This document shows, piece by piece, positions 23,145 through 31,327 of a stretch of 64,000 nt of DNA. The stretch comes from Avoscillospira_A sp052117125 (GTDB taxonomy: Bacteria > Bacillota > Clostridia > Oscillospirales > Oscillospiraceae), in the NCBI RefSeq assembly GCF_052117125.1, contig NZ_JBQKJT010000011.1:62001-126000 (forward strand), read 5' to 3'. The notes beneath the pieces were generated by a model. It was not told where the DNA came from. It searched no databases and saw only the letters and a list, made by a program, of their open reading frames with translations. How positions within the stretch are numbered: the stretch's first letter is position 1; each line of letters opens with the position of its first letter. Both the position numbers and the translations under genes were made by a program.

Positions 23145-23870
23145 ATGGAATTGGGATGGAAAAAACATCGGAAGACGAAACCAATGCCCTGTGCCGCCGT
23201 CATTGTGGCGGCGGGGTCGGCGTCCCGGATGCAGGGCATCGACAAGGCATTGGCTGACCTGAACGGAAAACCCGTATTGCTGCACACGTTGGAGGCGTTC
23301 GAGGCCTGTGAGCGGGTGGATACGGTGGTGGTGGTCACCCGGGAGGACCTGGTGGAGCCGGTGGAGCAGTTGTGCCGCGATCACCATATTACCAAGGTGC
23401 GGCAGGTGCTCAGCGGCGGCAGCGACCGGACCCAGTCGGTGCTGCGGGGCCTGGACGCCCTGGCATCACGGGAGGGGCTGGCGGCCATCCACGACGGTGC
23501 ACGCCCCCTGGTCACCCAGGAAATTCTGCTGGAGACCATTGCCAAAGCGGAGCGAACCGGCGCGGCAGCCCCGGCGGTTCCGGTCAAAGACACCATTAAA
23601 GTGACCGGTGAAGGGGTCATTGCTGCCACACCGGACCGCAGTCGTCTGGTGGCGATCCAGACTCCGCAGATTTTTGATCTGGACTTTATCCGCGGCGCGC
23701 TGTATCAGGCGCTGGAAGACGGTGCGCCTTTGACCGATGACTGTTCCGCCGCTGAGCGGCTGGGAATGCAGGTCCATCTGACCAAGGGCAGCGAGGAAAA
23801 TCTGAAAATTACCACCCCCATGGACTTGGTGGTGGCGCAGGCGATTTTGAAAAGGAGAGAGCAACCATGA
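23145..23870 (+). CDS. ispD: 2-C-methyl-D-erythritol 4-phosphate cytidylyltransferase
   Basis: A 241-residue enzyme of the MEP isoprenoid pathway, activating methylerythritol phosphate with CTP. The nucleotide-binding motif AAVIVAAGSASRM and a following Lys (GIDKAL) are near residue 20, with GGSDRTQSVLRGL, IHDGARPLV and VPVKDTIK further on, all standard. A short basic N-terminal stretch of ~15 residues precedes the core; the ATG lies one base after the murD stop. It overlaps ispF by four bases, so the two consecutive-pathway enzymes are translationally coupled. Confidence 0.94.
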   Translation: MELGWKKHRKTKPMPCAAVIVAAGSASRMQGIDKALADLNGKPVLLHTLEAFEACERVDTVVVVTREDLVEPVEQLCRDHHITKVRQVLSGGSDRTQSVLRGLDALASREGLAAIHDGARPLVTQEILLETIAKAERTGAAAPAVPVKDTIKVTGEGVIAATPDRSRLVAIQTPQIFDLDFIRGALYQALEDGAPLTDDCSAAERLGMQVHLTKGSEENLKITTPMDLVVAQAILKRREQP

Positions 23871-24343
23871 GAATCGGACACGGTTATGACGTCCATCGGC
23901 TGGTGAAAGGAAGAAAACTGATTTTAGGCGGCGTGGAAATCCCCTATGCGATGGGATTGGACGGTCATTCCGACGCCGATGTGGTGGTTCATGCCATCAT
24001 GGATGCCCTGCTGGGCGCGGCGGCGGCCGGAGACATCGGCACGCTGTTCCCCGACACGGACCCCCAGTATAAGGGAATCTCCAGTCTGCTGCTGTTGGAG
24101 TATGTGGGAAAGCATCTGTTGGGCCGGGGCTGGACCGTGGGCAATATTGATGCCACCATTGTGGCACAGCAGCCCAAACTGGCGCCGCACATTCCGCAGA
24201 TGGTGCAGAATATTGCCCAGACATTGAATATCCCGGAGGACCGGGTCAACATCAAGGCTACAACGGAGGAGGGCATGGGATTTACCGGTACCGGCGACGG
24301 TATTGCTGCCCACGCCGTCTGTATGCTGGAACAGTGCAAATAA
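23867..24343 (+). CDS. ispF: 2-C-methyl-D-erythritol 2,4-cyclodiphosphate synthase
   Basis: A 158-residue zinc enzyme catalysing cyclisation in the MEP pathway. The N-terminal GHGYDVHRL gives the zinc-binding Asp and His. LDGHSDADVVVHAIMDALLGAA, the AAGDIGTLFPDTDP segment and the C-terminal TTEEGMGFTGTGDGIAAHAV are the family signatures. Length is normal. ispD and ispF are separate genes rather than fused. A bidirectional terminator follows. Confidence 0.96.
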   Translation: MRIGHGYDVHRLVKGRKLILGGVEIPYAMGLDGHSDADVVVHAIMDALLGAAAAGDIGTLFPDTDPQYKGISSLLLLEYVGKHLLGRGWTVGNIDATIVAQQPKLAPHIPQMVQNIAQTLNIPEDRVNIKATTEEGMGFTGTGDGIAAHAVCMLEQCK

Positions 24344-24353
24344 AGAAAATGGC

Positions 24354-24384
24354 AAAGGACCGATGCGCGGGCATCGGTCCTTTT
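24354..24384. terminator. Bidirectional terminator between ispF and the convergent NhaC-type gene
   Basis: A stem of 13 base pairs (24354-24366 with 24371-24383), GCGG loop, flanked by A's on the left and T's on the right, so it can serve both convergent transcripts. Confidence 0.88.
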
Positions 24385-24395
24385 GGCGTTGCGAC

Positions 24396-26132
24396 TTATT
24401 TTGCGGTGACCCGCTTGATGACCAGCAACGTACCCAGCATCAGCACAATGCCGATGGGAAGAAGAATCCAGGCATTCGGAAGGAAACCGGCCAGAACATA
24501 CATCACAAAGGATACAGCGGCGGCAGTGATGGCATAAGGCAGCTGGGTCGACACATGGTTCACGTGGTCACACTGGGCGCCGGCAGACGCCATGATGGTG
24601 GTGTCGGAAATGGGGGAGCAGTGGTCGCCGCAGACAGCACCGGCCATACAAGCAGACACACAGATGATACCCATGGGCGTGGTCAGGTCAAACACATCCA
24701 AAGTAATGGGAATCAGAATACCGAAAGTACCCCAACTGGTGCCGGTGGCAAAGGCCAGAAAGGCGCCGATGACAAAGACGATGGCAGGAAGCAGGGCCTG
24801 GAATCCGGCGGCGGAACTCTTGACGGCGGTAGCCACAAAGACACCGGCCCCCAGAGAATCGGTCATAGCTTTCAAGGACCAGGCAAAGGTCAGAATCAGA
24901 ATGGCCGGGACCATGGCCTTGAAGCCCTCAGGGATGCAGTCCATCATGTCGCGGAAGGTCATGGCCCGGCGGCACAGATAGAAGACAAAGGTCAACACCA
25001 TGGCAAAGGCGGAACCCAGCAGCAGACCCACAGAAGCGTCGGAACCGGAAAAGGCGTCCACAAAGTTTTTACCGGAGAAGAAGCCGCCGGAGTAGATCAT
25101 GCCGATGACGCAGCAGACAATGAGCGAAGCAATCGGGAAAACCAGATCGATGACGCGGCCCTTGGGGTTCCCGTACAGCTCTTTCTCTGTGGCATAGGGA
25201 TTGGAACCGGAGAACACGTCGCCCCGTTCGATGGCGTTGCGTTCGTGGCGGGCCATGGGACCAAAATCGGCCTTGAGAACCACCAGCCCAACCATCATGA
25301 CGATGGTCAGCAGCGCATAGAAATTGTAGGGAATGGCCCGGATAAACAGGGAGAGACCGGAGCCGTCCTCCACAAAGCCGGAAACTGCGGCGGCCCAGGA
25401 GGAGATGGGGGCAATGATGCAGACGGGGGCGGCGGTAGCGTCGATCAGATAGGACAGCTTGGCACGGGACACCTGATGCTTGTCGGTGACAGGCCGCATG
25501 ACGGAACCAACGGTCAGGCAGTTGAAATAATCGTCAATGAAGATCAGTACGCCGAGAATAATGGTGGCCAGCTGTGCGCCGGTGCGGCTTTTGATGCTTT
25601 TCTGCGCCCAGCGGCCGAAAGCGGCGCTGCCGCCGGCCTTGTTCATCAAGCTGACCATGGCGCCCAAGATTACCAGGAAGACAAGAATGCCCACATTATA
25701 GGAGCTGGACAGCACCGCAACAATGCCGTCTTCAAAGACATGGAGTACCGTCCCTTCAAAATCAAAGTTGGAGTACAGCAAACCACCGGCCAAAATACCA
25801 ATGAACAGGGAGGAATAGACCTCCTTGGTGATCAGCGCCAAGGTGATGGCGATGATCGGGGGCAGCAGCGCCCAGATGGTATTATAATAGTTACTGGGGG
25901 CATCAATCTGACCCATGCCGCCGCAGGTGGCGCAGAGATTGGTCCCTGCGCAGTCGGCGCAGGAGGGGTCCAGACCGTAACAGGTCATGCAGGCCGTGGA
26001 GCCGCCGCAGTCGGGACACTCGATCAGATTGGTGGCCGGTTGTCCGGCGGCCATGACGGCGATGGTCAGGACGGCCAGAATCATTGCCACCATCAGAAGG
26101 GAGACCAGCGGTCTCCGGTTTCGCAAGTTCAT
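24396..26132 (-). CDS. NhaC-family transporter, candidate lysine transporter, with CxxC-rich N-terminal segment
   Basis: A 578-residue inner-membrane protein of the NhaC Na+/H+ antiporter family, with about a dozen hydrophobic segments and family motifs such as FIDDYFNCLTVGSVMRPV, ATAAPVCIIAPISSW and VCGDHCSPISDTT. The start is ATG at 26132, seven bases after GGAGG; a longer frame would run into the riboswitch. Between TM1 (residues ~10-29) and TM2 lie eight cysteines as four CxxC pairs (CPDC, CMTC, CADC, CATC) separated by Gly, like a DnaJ zinc-ribbon repeat. The lysine riboswitch upstream argues for lysine as substrate rather than simple Na+/H+ exchange. NhaC-type lysine transporters have been proposed from riboswitch comparisons. 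Confidence 0.85.
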   Translation of the reverse strand: MNLRNRRPLVSLLMVAMILAVLTIAVMAAGQPATNLIECPDCGGSTACMTCYGLDPSCADCAGTNLCATCGGMGQIDAPSNYYNTIWALLPPIIAITLALITKEVYSSLFIGILAGGLLYSNFDFEGTVLHVFEDGIVAVLSSSYNVGILVFLVILGAMVSLMNKAGGSAAFGRWAQKSIKSRTGAQLATIILGVLIFIDDYFNCLTVGSVMRPVTDKHQVSRAKLSYLIDATAAPVCIIAPISSWAAAVSGFVEDGSGLSLFIRAIPYNFYALLTIVMMVGLVVLKADFGPMARHERNAIERGDVFSGSNPYATEKELYGNPKGRVIDLVFPIASLIVCCVIGMIYSGGFFSGKNFVDAFSGSDASVGLLLGSAFAMVLTFVFYLCRRAMTFRDMMDCIPEGFKAMVPAILILTFAWSLKAMTDSLGAGVFVATAVKSSAAGFQALLPAIVFVIGAFLAFATGTSWGTFGILIPITLDVFDLTTPMGIICVSACMAGAVCGDHCSPISDTTIMASAGAQCDHVNHVSTQLPYAITAAAVSFVMYVLAGFLPNAWILLPIGIVLMLGTLLVIKRVTAK

Positions 26133-26145
26133 AGGATTTCCTCCA

Positions 26146-26218
26146 AAAATAAAAATGCCATGGTTCGGGAGGCGGACCATGACAGACTGTTCCGGATGGG
26201 CCGGAACCCCTATGGCAT
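26146..26218 (-). terminator. Riboswitch-controlled attenuator
   Basis: On the minus strand TGCCAT and GGTTC (26218-26200 region) pair with GAACC and ATGGCA (26170-26155 region), followed by TTTTTATTTTT, ending just before the GGAGG ribosome site. The 5' arm overlaps the 3' arm of aptamer helix P1, the arrangement expected for ligand-controlled termination. Confidence 0.75.
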
Positions 26219-26383
26219 GACAGCGCTCCACTTTCGTGACAGTCCGGCGGATATTCTCCGACGGCCCAGGGAACGTCCGGCAGGCAGACCGGCCCGCACC
26301 CTTCGGCGAACAGCCCTTTCCATCCCGCCGGATTTGCCTGCGGCCATGGGACGTACTTTTGCAGTTCGCACCTCTATCATTGG
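26215..26383 (-). promoter_or_regulatory. Lysine riboswitch (L-box)
   Basis: On the minus strand the leader starts with AGAGGTGCGAACT (26375-26363), identical to the start of the Bacillus subtilis lysC aptamer. It continues with AAAGTA, GGAAAGGGCTG, TCGCCGAAGG, CTGCCGG and ACTGTCAC, then GTGGAGCGCT. Helix P1 closes between ATGATAG (26380-26374) and CTGTCAT (26223-26217). Lysine binding should favour the downstream terminator and shut off the transporter when cytoplasmic lysine is plentiful. Confidence 0.9.
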
Positions 26384-26396
26384 CTATTTGCCCTCT

Positions 26397-26424
26397 ATTA
26401 TAAGCAATTCCGAAACCTTGTCAA
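26397..26424 (-). promoter_or_regulatory. Sigma-A promoter of the lysine-riboswitch transporter
   Basis: On the minus strand TTGACA (26424-26419) and TATAAT (26402-26397) with a 16-base spacer. The predicted start near 26390 lies directly before the aptamer, giving a ~258-base leader. Confidence 0.85.
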
Positions 26425-26520
26425 CCGATTTTCAAAAAATTATGACCAAATTGTGAATTCATGCGGGAAATTTCGACAGGGCGCCGGACAGCTGCATAGA
26501 TTGGTGGGGAGGGAAATACC

Positions 26521-26772
26521 ATGTATGATTGTATGATTGCGTTCCGCACCATCACGCGGGCCCAGCGGGGGGCGGAACTTTTGGATTATTCGGGCATTCC
26601 GTGCCGTTTGCAGCGGCTTCCGGCCGCGCTGGCGGACCGGGGCTGCGGCTATGTGCTGGCTCTGCGGCGGGAGTCGCTGGCCAGGGCGGTAGCGGTGCTG
26701 CGGCAGAACCATGTGGACTTCGGACGGCTCTATACCATGGAAAACGGTATCCATCGGGAGGTGTTTCTGTGA
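26521..26772 (+). CDS. DUF3343 Se/S carrier-like small protein
   Basis: An 83-residue protein of the DUF3343 type, annotated in some families as a putative selenium/sulfur carrier. The N-terminus MIAFRTITRAQRGAELL, a Cys in SGIPCRLQRLP and a second in DRGCGYVLAL fit the family. GGGGAGGGAAAT precedes the ATG at 26521; a second ATG follows 12 bases later. The desulfurase/selenocysteine-lyase-like gene starts inside its last codons, supporting a joint role in handling persulfide or selenide. No selenium genes such as selD are visible in this window, so sulfur transfer remains equally possible. Confidence 0.75.
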   Translation: MYDCMIAFRTITRAQRGAELLDYSGIPCRLQRLPAALADRGCGYVLALRRESLARAVAVLRQNHVDFGRLYTMENGIHREVFL

Positions 26773-27881
26773 TCTATCTTGATAACGCAGCCACGACGCT
26801 GCAAAAACCGCCCCAAGTGCGGGAGGCGGTTGCCTATGCGTTGGAGCACTTGGCGTCGCCGGGTCGGGGCGGCCATCCGGCAGCGATGGAGGCCGCCGAG
26901 GTGCTGTACCGGGCCAGATCGGCGGCAGCGCAGCTGTTCGATGCGGAACCGGAACAGGTGGTGTTTACCATGAATGCCACGCATGGGCTGAATATCGCCA
27001 TCAAAAGTTTGGTGCGCCCCGGCGACGTGGTACTATTGTCCGGCTTTGAACACAACGCCGTGCTGCGGCCCTTGTATGCCTTGGGGGCAAAACTGCGGAT
27101 TTGTGGACGACGGCTGTTTGATCCGGAGGAGACTGTGGCGGCCTTTGCCGCGTCCTTGACGCCGGAGGTCAAAGCTGTGGTTTGCACCCATGTTTCCAAT
27201 GTGTTCGGTTACCAGCTGCCGGTGGAGCGGATTGCCGCTCTGTGTCGGGAGCAGGGCGTACCGCTGATTGTAGACGCTTCCCAGTCGGCAGGACTGCTGC
27301 CGGTCTCCCTCAAAGAGTGGCAGGCGGCCTATGTGGCAATGCCCGGCCACAAGGGATTGTACGGACCCCAGGGCACCGGCATTCTCCTGTGCGGACAGGT
27401 GCCGCAACCGTTGATGGAGGGCGGAACCGGTGTGCTGTCCCGTCAATGGACCATGCCGGAGGAGCTGCCGGAGCGGGCCGAGGCAGGAACCCACAATATG
27501 CCGGGCATCTGCGGCCTGCTGGCAGGACTGACGTATCTGCGGCAGGAAGATGGCGTGGTGCGCCGGAGCCGGGAGGAGCAGCTGACGCGACAGCTTTGCC
27601 TTGGGCTGGAATCTTTGGACCACGTGCGGGTGTTCACCGGCAGTCCGCAGACCAATGTGGTCTCGGTCGCGCTGCAAAATCTGGACAGTGAGACAGCGGC
27701 CCAGCATCTGGCCGAGGAGGGCATTGCTGTGCGGGCAGGACTCCACTGCGCGCCTCTGGCCCATGAAAGTGCCGGAACGTTGGAGGGCGGAACGGTCCGG
27801 TTCAGCCTGTCGGCGTTTACCACAGAGACGGAGATCGTCCGGACGCTGGAAGTTGTGGAAAGGCTGAAAAGTTTTGCATAA
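26769..27881 (+). CDS. Cysteine desulfurase / selenocysteine lyase family aminotransferase
   Basis: A 370-residue class-V PLP enzyme that removes sulfur (or selenium) from cysteine. IYLDNAATTLQKP at the N-terminus, VDASQSAG, the PLP lysine in MPGHKGLYGPQG (~residue 196) and the persulfide cysteine in RAGLHCAPLAH (~residue 327) are present; HCAP resembles SufS/Csd-type group II enzymes rather than IscS. The GTG at 26769 overlaps the upstream stop by four bases and gives the expected N-terminus. No SUF or ISC scaffold gene is adjacent. Confidence 0.88.
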   Translation: MIYLDNAATTLQKPPQVREAVAYALEHLASPGRGGHPAAMEAAEVLYRARSAAAQLFDAEPEQVVFTMNATHGLNIAIKSLVRPGDVVLLSGFEHNAVLRPLYALGAKLRICGRRLFDPEETVAAFAASLTPEVKAVVCTHVSNVFGYQLPVERIAALCREQGVPLIVDASQSAGLLPVSLKEWQAAYVAMPGHKGLYGPQGTGILLCGQVPQPLMEGGTGVLSRQWTMPEELPERAEAGTHNMPGICGLLAGLTYLRQEDGVVRRSREEQLTRQLCLGLESLDHVRVFTGSPQTNVVSVALQNLDSETAAQHLAEEGIAVRAGLHCAPLAHESAGTLEGGTVRFSLSAFTTETEIVRTLEVVERLKSFA

Positions 27882-27906
27882 CTCCCAAAATCTTGCCGGA
27901 TTCCAC

Positions 27907-27935
27907 TTGCTATTGGCAGCGGTTTACGGTATAAT
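27907..27935 (+). promoter_or_regulatory. Sigma-A promoter of cdaA-cdaR
   Basis: TTGCTA at 27907-27912 and TATAAT at 27930-27935 spaced by 17 bases, ~45 bases before the cdaA start. Confidence 0.78.
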
Positions 27936-27980
27936 TAACAAAATAATGCTTGTATTGCAATTTTGGAAGAAGGGTGTAAT

Positions 27981-28844
27981 ATGCCAAGTGCGCTGTTCAA
28001 CAGCATTCTGACGTCACTCTTTACAATGAAAATAACCGATGTGCTGGATATCCTGGTGGTGGCGTTCCTGTTCTATAAGGGCATCACCATGATCCGTTCC
28101 ACCCGGGCGTCCCGGATCGCCAAGAGTATCGTCCTGCTGTTGCTGGTCACTTGGCTTACCAGCCTGTTCCACATGTACGCGCTGTACTTTATTTTGAACC
28201 GTATTTTGGAACTGGGCTTTATTGCGCTGGTGATCATGTTCCAGCCGGAACTGCGTCTGTTTCTGGAAAAGGTGGGCAGCCGGTCTGTTCGGGAGCTTCT
28301 GGGCGGCAAACAGGAGGCCCGTCCGGCCAGCGCCGCCATTGCCGCGGTGGTTACAGCCTGTGAGAAGATGTCCAAGAGCCGCACCGGCGCGTTGATTGTG
28401 TTTGAACGGAACATCCTGCTGGATGAATACTTTAAAACCGGTACCGTACTGGACGCCGCTGTTTCCGACGAACTGCTGCGCAACATCTTTTTCCCCAAGG
28501 CGGCCCTCCATGACGGCGCGCTGATCATCCGGCAGTCCCGCATTGCGGCTGCCGGCTGTGTGCTGCCGCTGTCGGAGAACACCCATCTCAGCAGTGACCT
28601 GGGTACCCGCCACCGGGCGGGCATCGGCATGAGCGAAGCGTCGGACGCCGTGGTGGTCATTGTCTCGGAGGAGACCGGTACCATCTCTGTGGCCGTAGGC
28701 GGTATGCTCAAACGCCATCTGGCCGCCAAGACACTGGAACGCCTGTTGGTCAATGAGCTCGTTACCGTCAAGGAGGAGACCAAGCCCATGCGCTTCTATC
28801 AGCGCATCCTGCGTCAACTGACCCAAAAAGGTGGGAAACTATGA
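27981..28844 (+). CDS. cdaA: Diadenylate cyclase CdaA (c-di-AMP synthase)
   Basis: A 287-residue membrane enzyme that makes the second messenger c-di-AMP from two ATP. Three N-terminal transmembrane helices (~residues 15-95) are followed by the DAC domain with KAALHDGALII (DGA motif) and GTRHRAGIGMSE (RHR motif). The start is the ATG at 27981 behind GAAGAAGGG; an upstream TTG adds six residues. It is coupled to its YbbR regulator by a four-base overlap. The classical third gene, glmM, is not in this window. Confidence 0.95.
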   Translation: MPSALFNSILTSLFTMKITDVLDILVVAFLFYKGITMIRSTRASRIAKSIVLLLLVTWLTSLFHMYALYFILNRILELGFIALVIMFQPELRLFLEKVGSRSVRELLGGKQEARPASAAIAAVVTACEKMSKSRTGALIVFERNILLDEYFKTGTVLDAAVSDELLRNIFFPKAALHDGALIIRQSRIAAAGCVLPLSENTHLSSDLGTRHRAGIGMSEASDAVVVIVSEETGTISVAVGGMLKRHLAAKTLERLLVNELVTVKEETKPMRFYQRILRQLTQKGGKL

Positions 28845-30079
28845 AGAGCAAACTGGTATCCATGGCGGTGGCCCTGCTGGCGTCCCTCTGCCTGTGGATC
28901 TATGTGGTTACGGTGGTCAACCAGGAGGTCAGCAATGAGCCCATCAATGATGTGGCCGTCACGTTTTATGGCGCAGACCAAATTCGGGCCGACTCCAATT
29001 TGGTTATCACGGAAGGCGAGGATACCACCGTTAATCTTCGGGTGACCTGCAGCCGGTCTACCCTGCAAAAACTGTCGGCTACCAATATTTCACTGACGGT
29101 GGATGTGTCCCGCATTAAGGAGCCGGGGACGTATACCATGGATTACAGCATATCCTATCCCAGCGGCGTGTCCAACAGCGACGTGAAAACCAATGGCAGC
29201 CCATCGTCCATCACCTTTACTGTGGAGCGGTTCTCCTCCAAGACCGTTTCGGTGCGGGGCATTCTGGATGGCACCGTTCAGAAGGGCTACTATGCCGCCA
29301 GTATGGAATGTACACCCAATGAGGTGCTGCTGGAGGGTCCGGAATCTCTGATCAGCCAGGTCAGCTATGCCCAGGTGATTTTGCAGCAGGATAATTTGTC
29401 GCAGACGGTGCTCCAGTCCTGCCCGGTCACATTGATTGACGACAACGGCGAGGCGGTGGACAGTACCAATATTACCATCAGCGCCAACGGCGTGCCGGTC
29501 ACCGCGATTGAAGTCCGACAGCCGATCTTGCAGATGAAGGAAATTCCCATTGTGGTGGAATTCCTGGACGGCGGCGGCGTCACGAAAAGTGATATGCTCT
29601 ATAGCTGCGATCCTCAGACCATCACCGTAGCTGGAGAACCGGAGATCCTGGAGAAGACCAACCAACTGACCATTACGCAGGTGGATTTGTCACAGCTGAT
29701 CGATCCCATTGCCCAGGATATGCCGGTGACGCTGCCCAATGGGTTGGTCAATGTGGCGGAGCTGGAAAGCGTCTTTGTGGATATCAGCGTCAATACGTCA
29801 CGGATTGCCAGTAAGACATTACGGGTAACCAATATCATCACTGCCAACGAACCGGAGGGCTATGAGGTCAATGTGATGACCATGCAGCTGACGGTGACTG
29901 TGCGCGGGCCCATCGACGAGGTCAATCAGCTGAACGAGGACGACGTCTGGGCGGTGATTGACGCAGCCAACCTGCGGGAGGGTACCCAGAGTGTACCGGT
30001 GACCATTGAAGTCAGCGGCGACGGCTCTGTGGCGGCCATTGGCCAGTACAGTGCGGCCGTCTCACTGGTAAAGGAATAA
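28841..30079 (+). CDS. cdaR: YbbR-domain protein, CdaA regulator (CdaR)
   Basis: A 412-residue protein with one N-terminal transmembrane helix (SMAVALLASLCLWIYVVTVV) and a long extracellular part made of about four YbbR-type beta domains (~residues 40-410; repeated segments such as SVRGILDG, PNEVLLEGPESLI, DPQTITVAGEPEIL and LTVTVRGP). In other Firmicutes CdaR modulates CdaA activity at the membrane. It overlaps cdaA by four bases. Sequence divergence is high in this family, so the assignment leans on both the domain pattern and gene order. Confidence 0.88.
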   Translation: MKSKLVSMAVALLASLCLWIYVVTVVNQEVSNEPINDVAVTFYGADQIRADSNLVITEGEDTTVNLRVTCSRSTLQKLSATNISLTVDVSRIKEPGTYTMDYSISYPSGVSNSDVKTNGSPSSITFTVERFSSKTVSVRGILDGTVQKGYYAASMECTPNEVLLEGPESLISQVSYAQVILQQDNLSQTVLQSCPVTLIDDNGEAVDSTNITISANGVPVTAIEVRQPILQMKEIPIVVEFLDGGGVTKSDMLYSCDPQTITVAGEPEILEKTNQLTITQVDLSQLIDPIAQDMPVTLPNGLVNVAELESVFVDISVNTSRIASKTLRVTNIITANEPEGYEVNVMTMQLTVTVRGPIDEVNQLNEDDVWAVIDAANLREGTQSVPVTIEVSGDGSVAAIGQYSAAVSLVKE

Positions 30080-30087
30080 GAATCATC

Positions 30088-30122
30088 CGATCACCACGGC
30101 GGTCCATCCGTCGTGGTGATCG
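30088..30122 (+). terminator. Hairpin after cdaR without a T-run
   Basis: A 15-base stem (30088-30102 with 30108-30122, one G-T pair) around a TCCAT loop. The lack of a T-run makes it a poor intrinsic terminator; it may end transcription partly or protect the 3' end of the cdaA-cdaR message. Confidence 0.5.
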
Positions 30123-30163
30123 AAACCAGTGGAATTTTAACGAGGACCCAAGGAGGGATCGCG

Positions 30164-31042
30164 TTGATCAAAAGTATGACCGGCTATGGCCGGGCCGTGG
30201 AAACCCGGAATGGCCGGGAGATTTCCGTGGAAATCCGGTCGGTAAACAACCGGTATCTGGATTGTAATATCAAGCTGCCCCGGCTCTATTCCTTTGCTGA
30301 GGAGGCGGTAAAGCAGGCGGTCAAATCGTCTATTACTCGCGGCAAGGTGGATGTGTTTCTTTCCATCGCCAACTGTGGGACAAGCGCTGTGGAAATTTCT
30401 CTGAACCGACCGGTGCTGGAGGGATATCTGGCGGCGATGCGGACCATTGTAACAGACTACGGTGTGACCGATGACATTTCTGTATCGAGCTTGGCCAAAT
30501 TACCGGATTTATTTTTGGTGGAAAAGGCGGACACCGATGAAGAACAGGTAACCGAGGACTTGATTGCTGTGGTCCGTGAAGCCCTGTCGGCCTTTGATGC
30601 CATGCGGACCCGGGAGGGCGCGGCGCTGGAGGCGGATTTGCGCAGCCGTGCTGGTACGATTCTGACCCTGACGGAACGGGTGGAAGCCCGCAGCCCCGTC
30701 ACCCTGGCCGAATATCGGGCCCGGCTGACCGCCAAGATGCAGGAGGTTTTGGACAACCAGAACATCGACGAAAGCCGCATTCTGGCGGAAGCGGCCCTCT
30801 ACGCCGACAAGATTGCTGTAGATGAGGAAACAGTGCGGCTGAGAAGCCACCTGTCCCAGCTGGACAACATGCTTACCGGCGGCGGGGCCATTGGCCGCAA
30901 GCTGGACTTCCTGTTGCAGGAGATGAACCGGGAAGCCAATACCATCGGCTCCAAGGGCAACGATCTGGAGCAGGCCCGTACGGTGGTGGAGATCAAGGCG
31001 GAATTGGAAAAGATACGGGAACAGACCCAGAATATCGAGTGA
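30164..31042 (+). CDS. yicC: YicC/YloC family endoribonuclease-like protein
   Basis: A 292-residue YicC-family protein. The TTG at 30164 gives the family-typical start I-K-SMTGYGR and lies five bases after AGGAGGGA; frames starting earlier have no ribosome site. The N-terminal half contains EIRSVNNRYLDCNIKLPR and the C-terminal DUF1732 part contains RLRSHLSQLD and GRKLDFLLQEMNREANTIGSK. Members act as endoribonucleases that influence small-RNA turnover. It leads the classical Firmicutes cluster yicC-remA-gmk-rpoZ. Confidence 0.93.
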   Translation: MIKSMTGYGRAVETRNGREISVEIRSVNNRYLDCNIKLPRLYSFAEEAVKQAVKSSITRGKVDVFLSIANCGTSAVEISLNRPVLEGYLAAMRTIVTDYGVTDDISVSSLAKLPDLFLVEKADTDEEQVTEDLIAVVREALSAFDAMRTREGAALEADLRSRAGTILTLTERVEARSPVTLAEYRARLTAKMQEVLDNQNIDESRILAEAALYADKIAVDEETVRLRSHLSQLDNMLTGGGAIGRKLDFLLQEMNREANTIGSKGNDLEQARTVVEIKAELEKIREQTQNIE

Positions 31043-31054
31043 CGGGAGGAATCC

Positions 31055-31327
31055 ATGAAGCTTATCAACATCGGATTTGGCAATATGATCTCGTCCAGCC
31101 GGCTCATTGCCATTGTGGCGCCGGATTCCGCGCCCATCAAGCGCATGATCCAGGAGGCCCGGGACCGTGGCATGCTCATTGACGCCACCTACGGCCGCCG
31201 GACCCGTGCCGTTATCATTATGGATACGGACCATGTCATACTCTCGGCCATCCTGCCGGAGACTGTGGCGGGACGCATGAACGACAAGCATACGGAGTTG
31301 ACAGCGGAGGAGATGGAAGAATCATGA
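31055..31327 (+). CDS. remA: RemA-like DNA-binding regulator (DUF370)
   Basis: A 90-residue DUF370 protein. The core segment is nearly invariant in Firmicutes: INIGFGNMISSSRLIAIV, SAPIKRMIQEARDRG and ATYGRRTRAVIIMD. In Bacillus subtilis RemA activates extracellular-matrix and osmoprotection genes, binding DNA as a ring-like oligomer. Here the target genes are unknown. The gene overlaps gmk by four bases. Confidence 0.94.
   Translation: MKLINIGFGNMISSSRLIAIVAPDSAPIKRMIQEARDRGMLIDATYGRRTRAVIIMDTDHVILSAILPETVAGRMNDKHTELTAEEMEES

Noticed and set aside
24396..26132. Plain Na+/H+ antiporter call for the NhaC-family protein
   Set aside because: The lysine riboswitch in its leader argues for a lysine-related substrate; the antiporter label is kept only as family name.
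24303..26456. 717-codon plus-strand open frame across the NhaC-type gene
   Set aside because: It is antisense to a real transporter and its own riboswitch leader; Gly/His/Gln-rich translation without any family signal.
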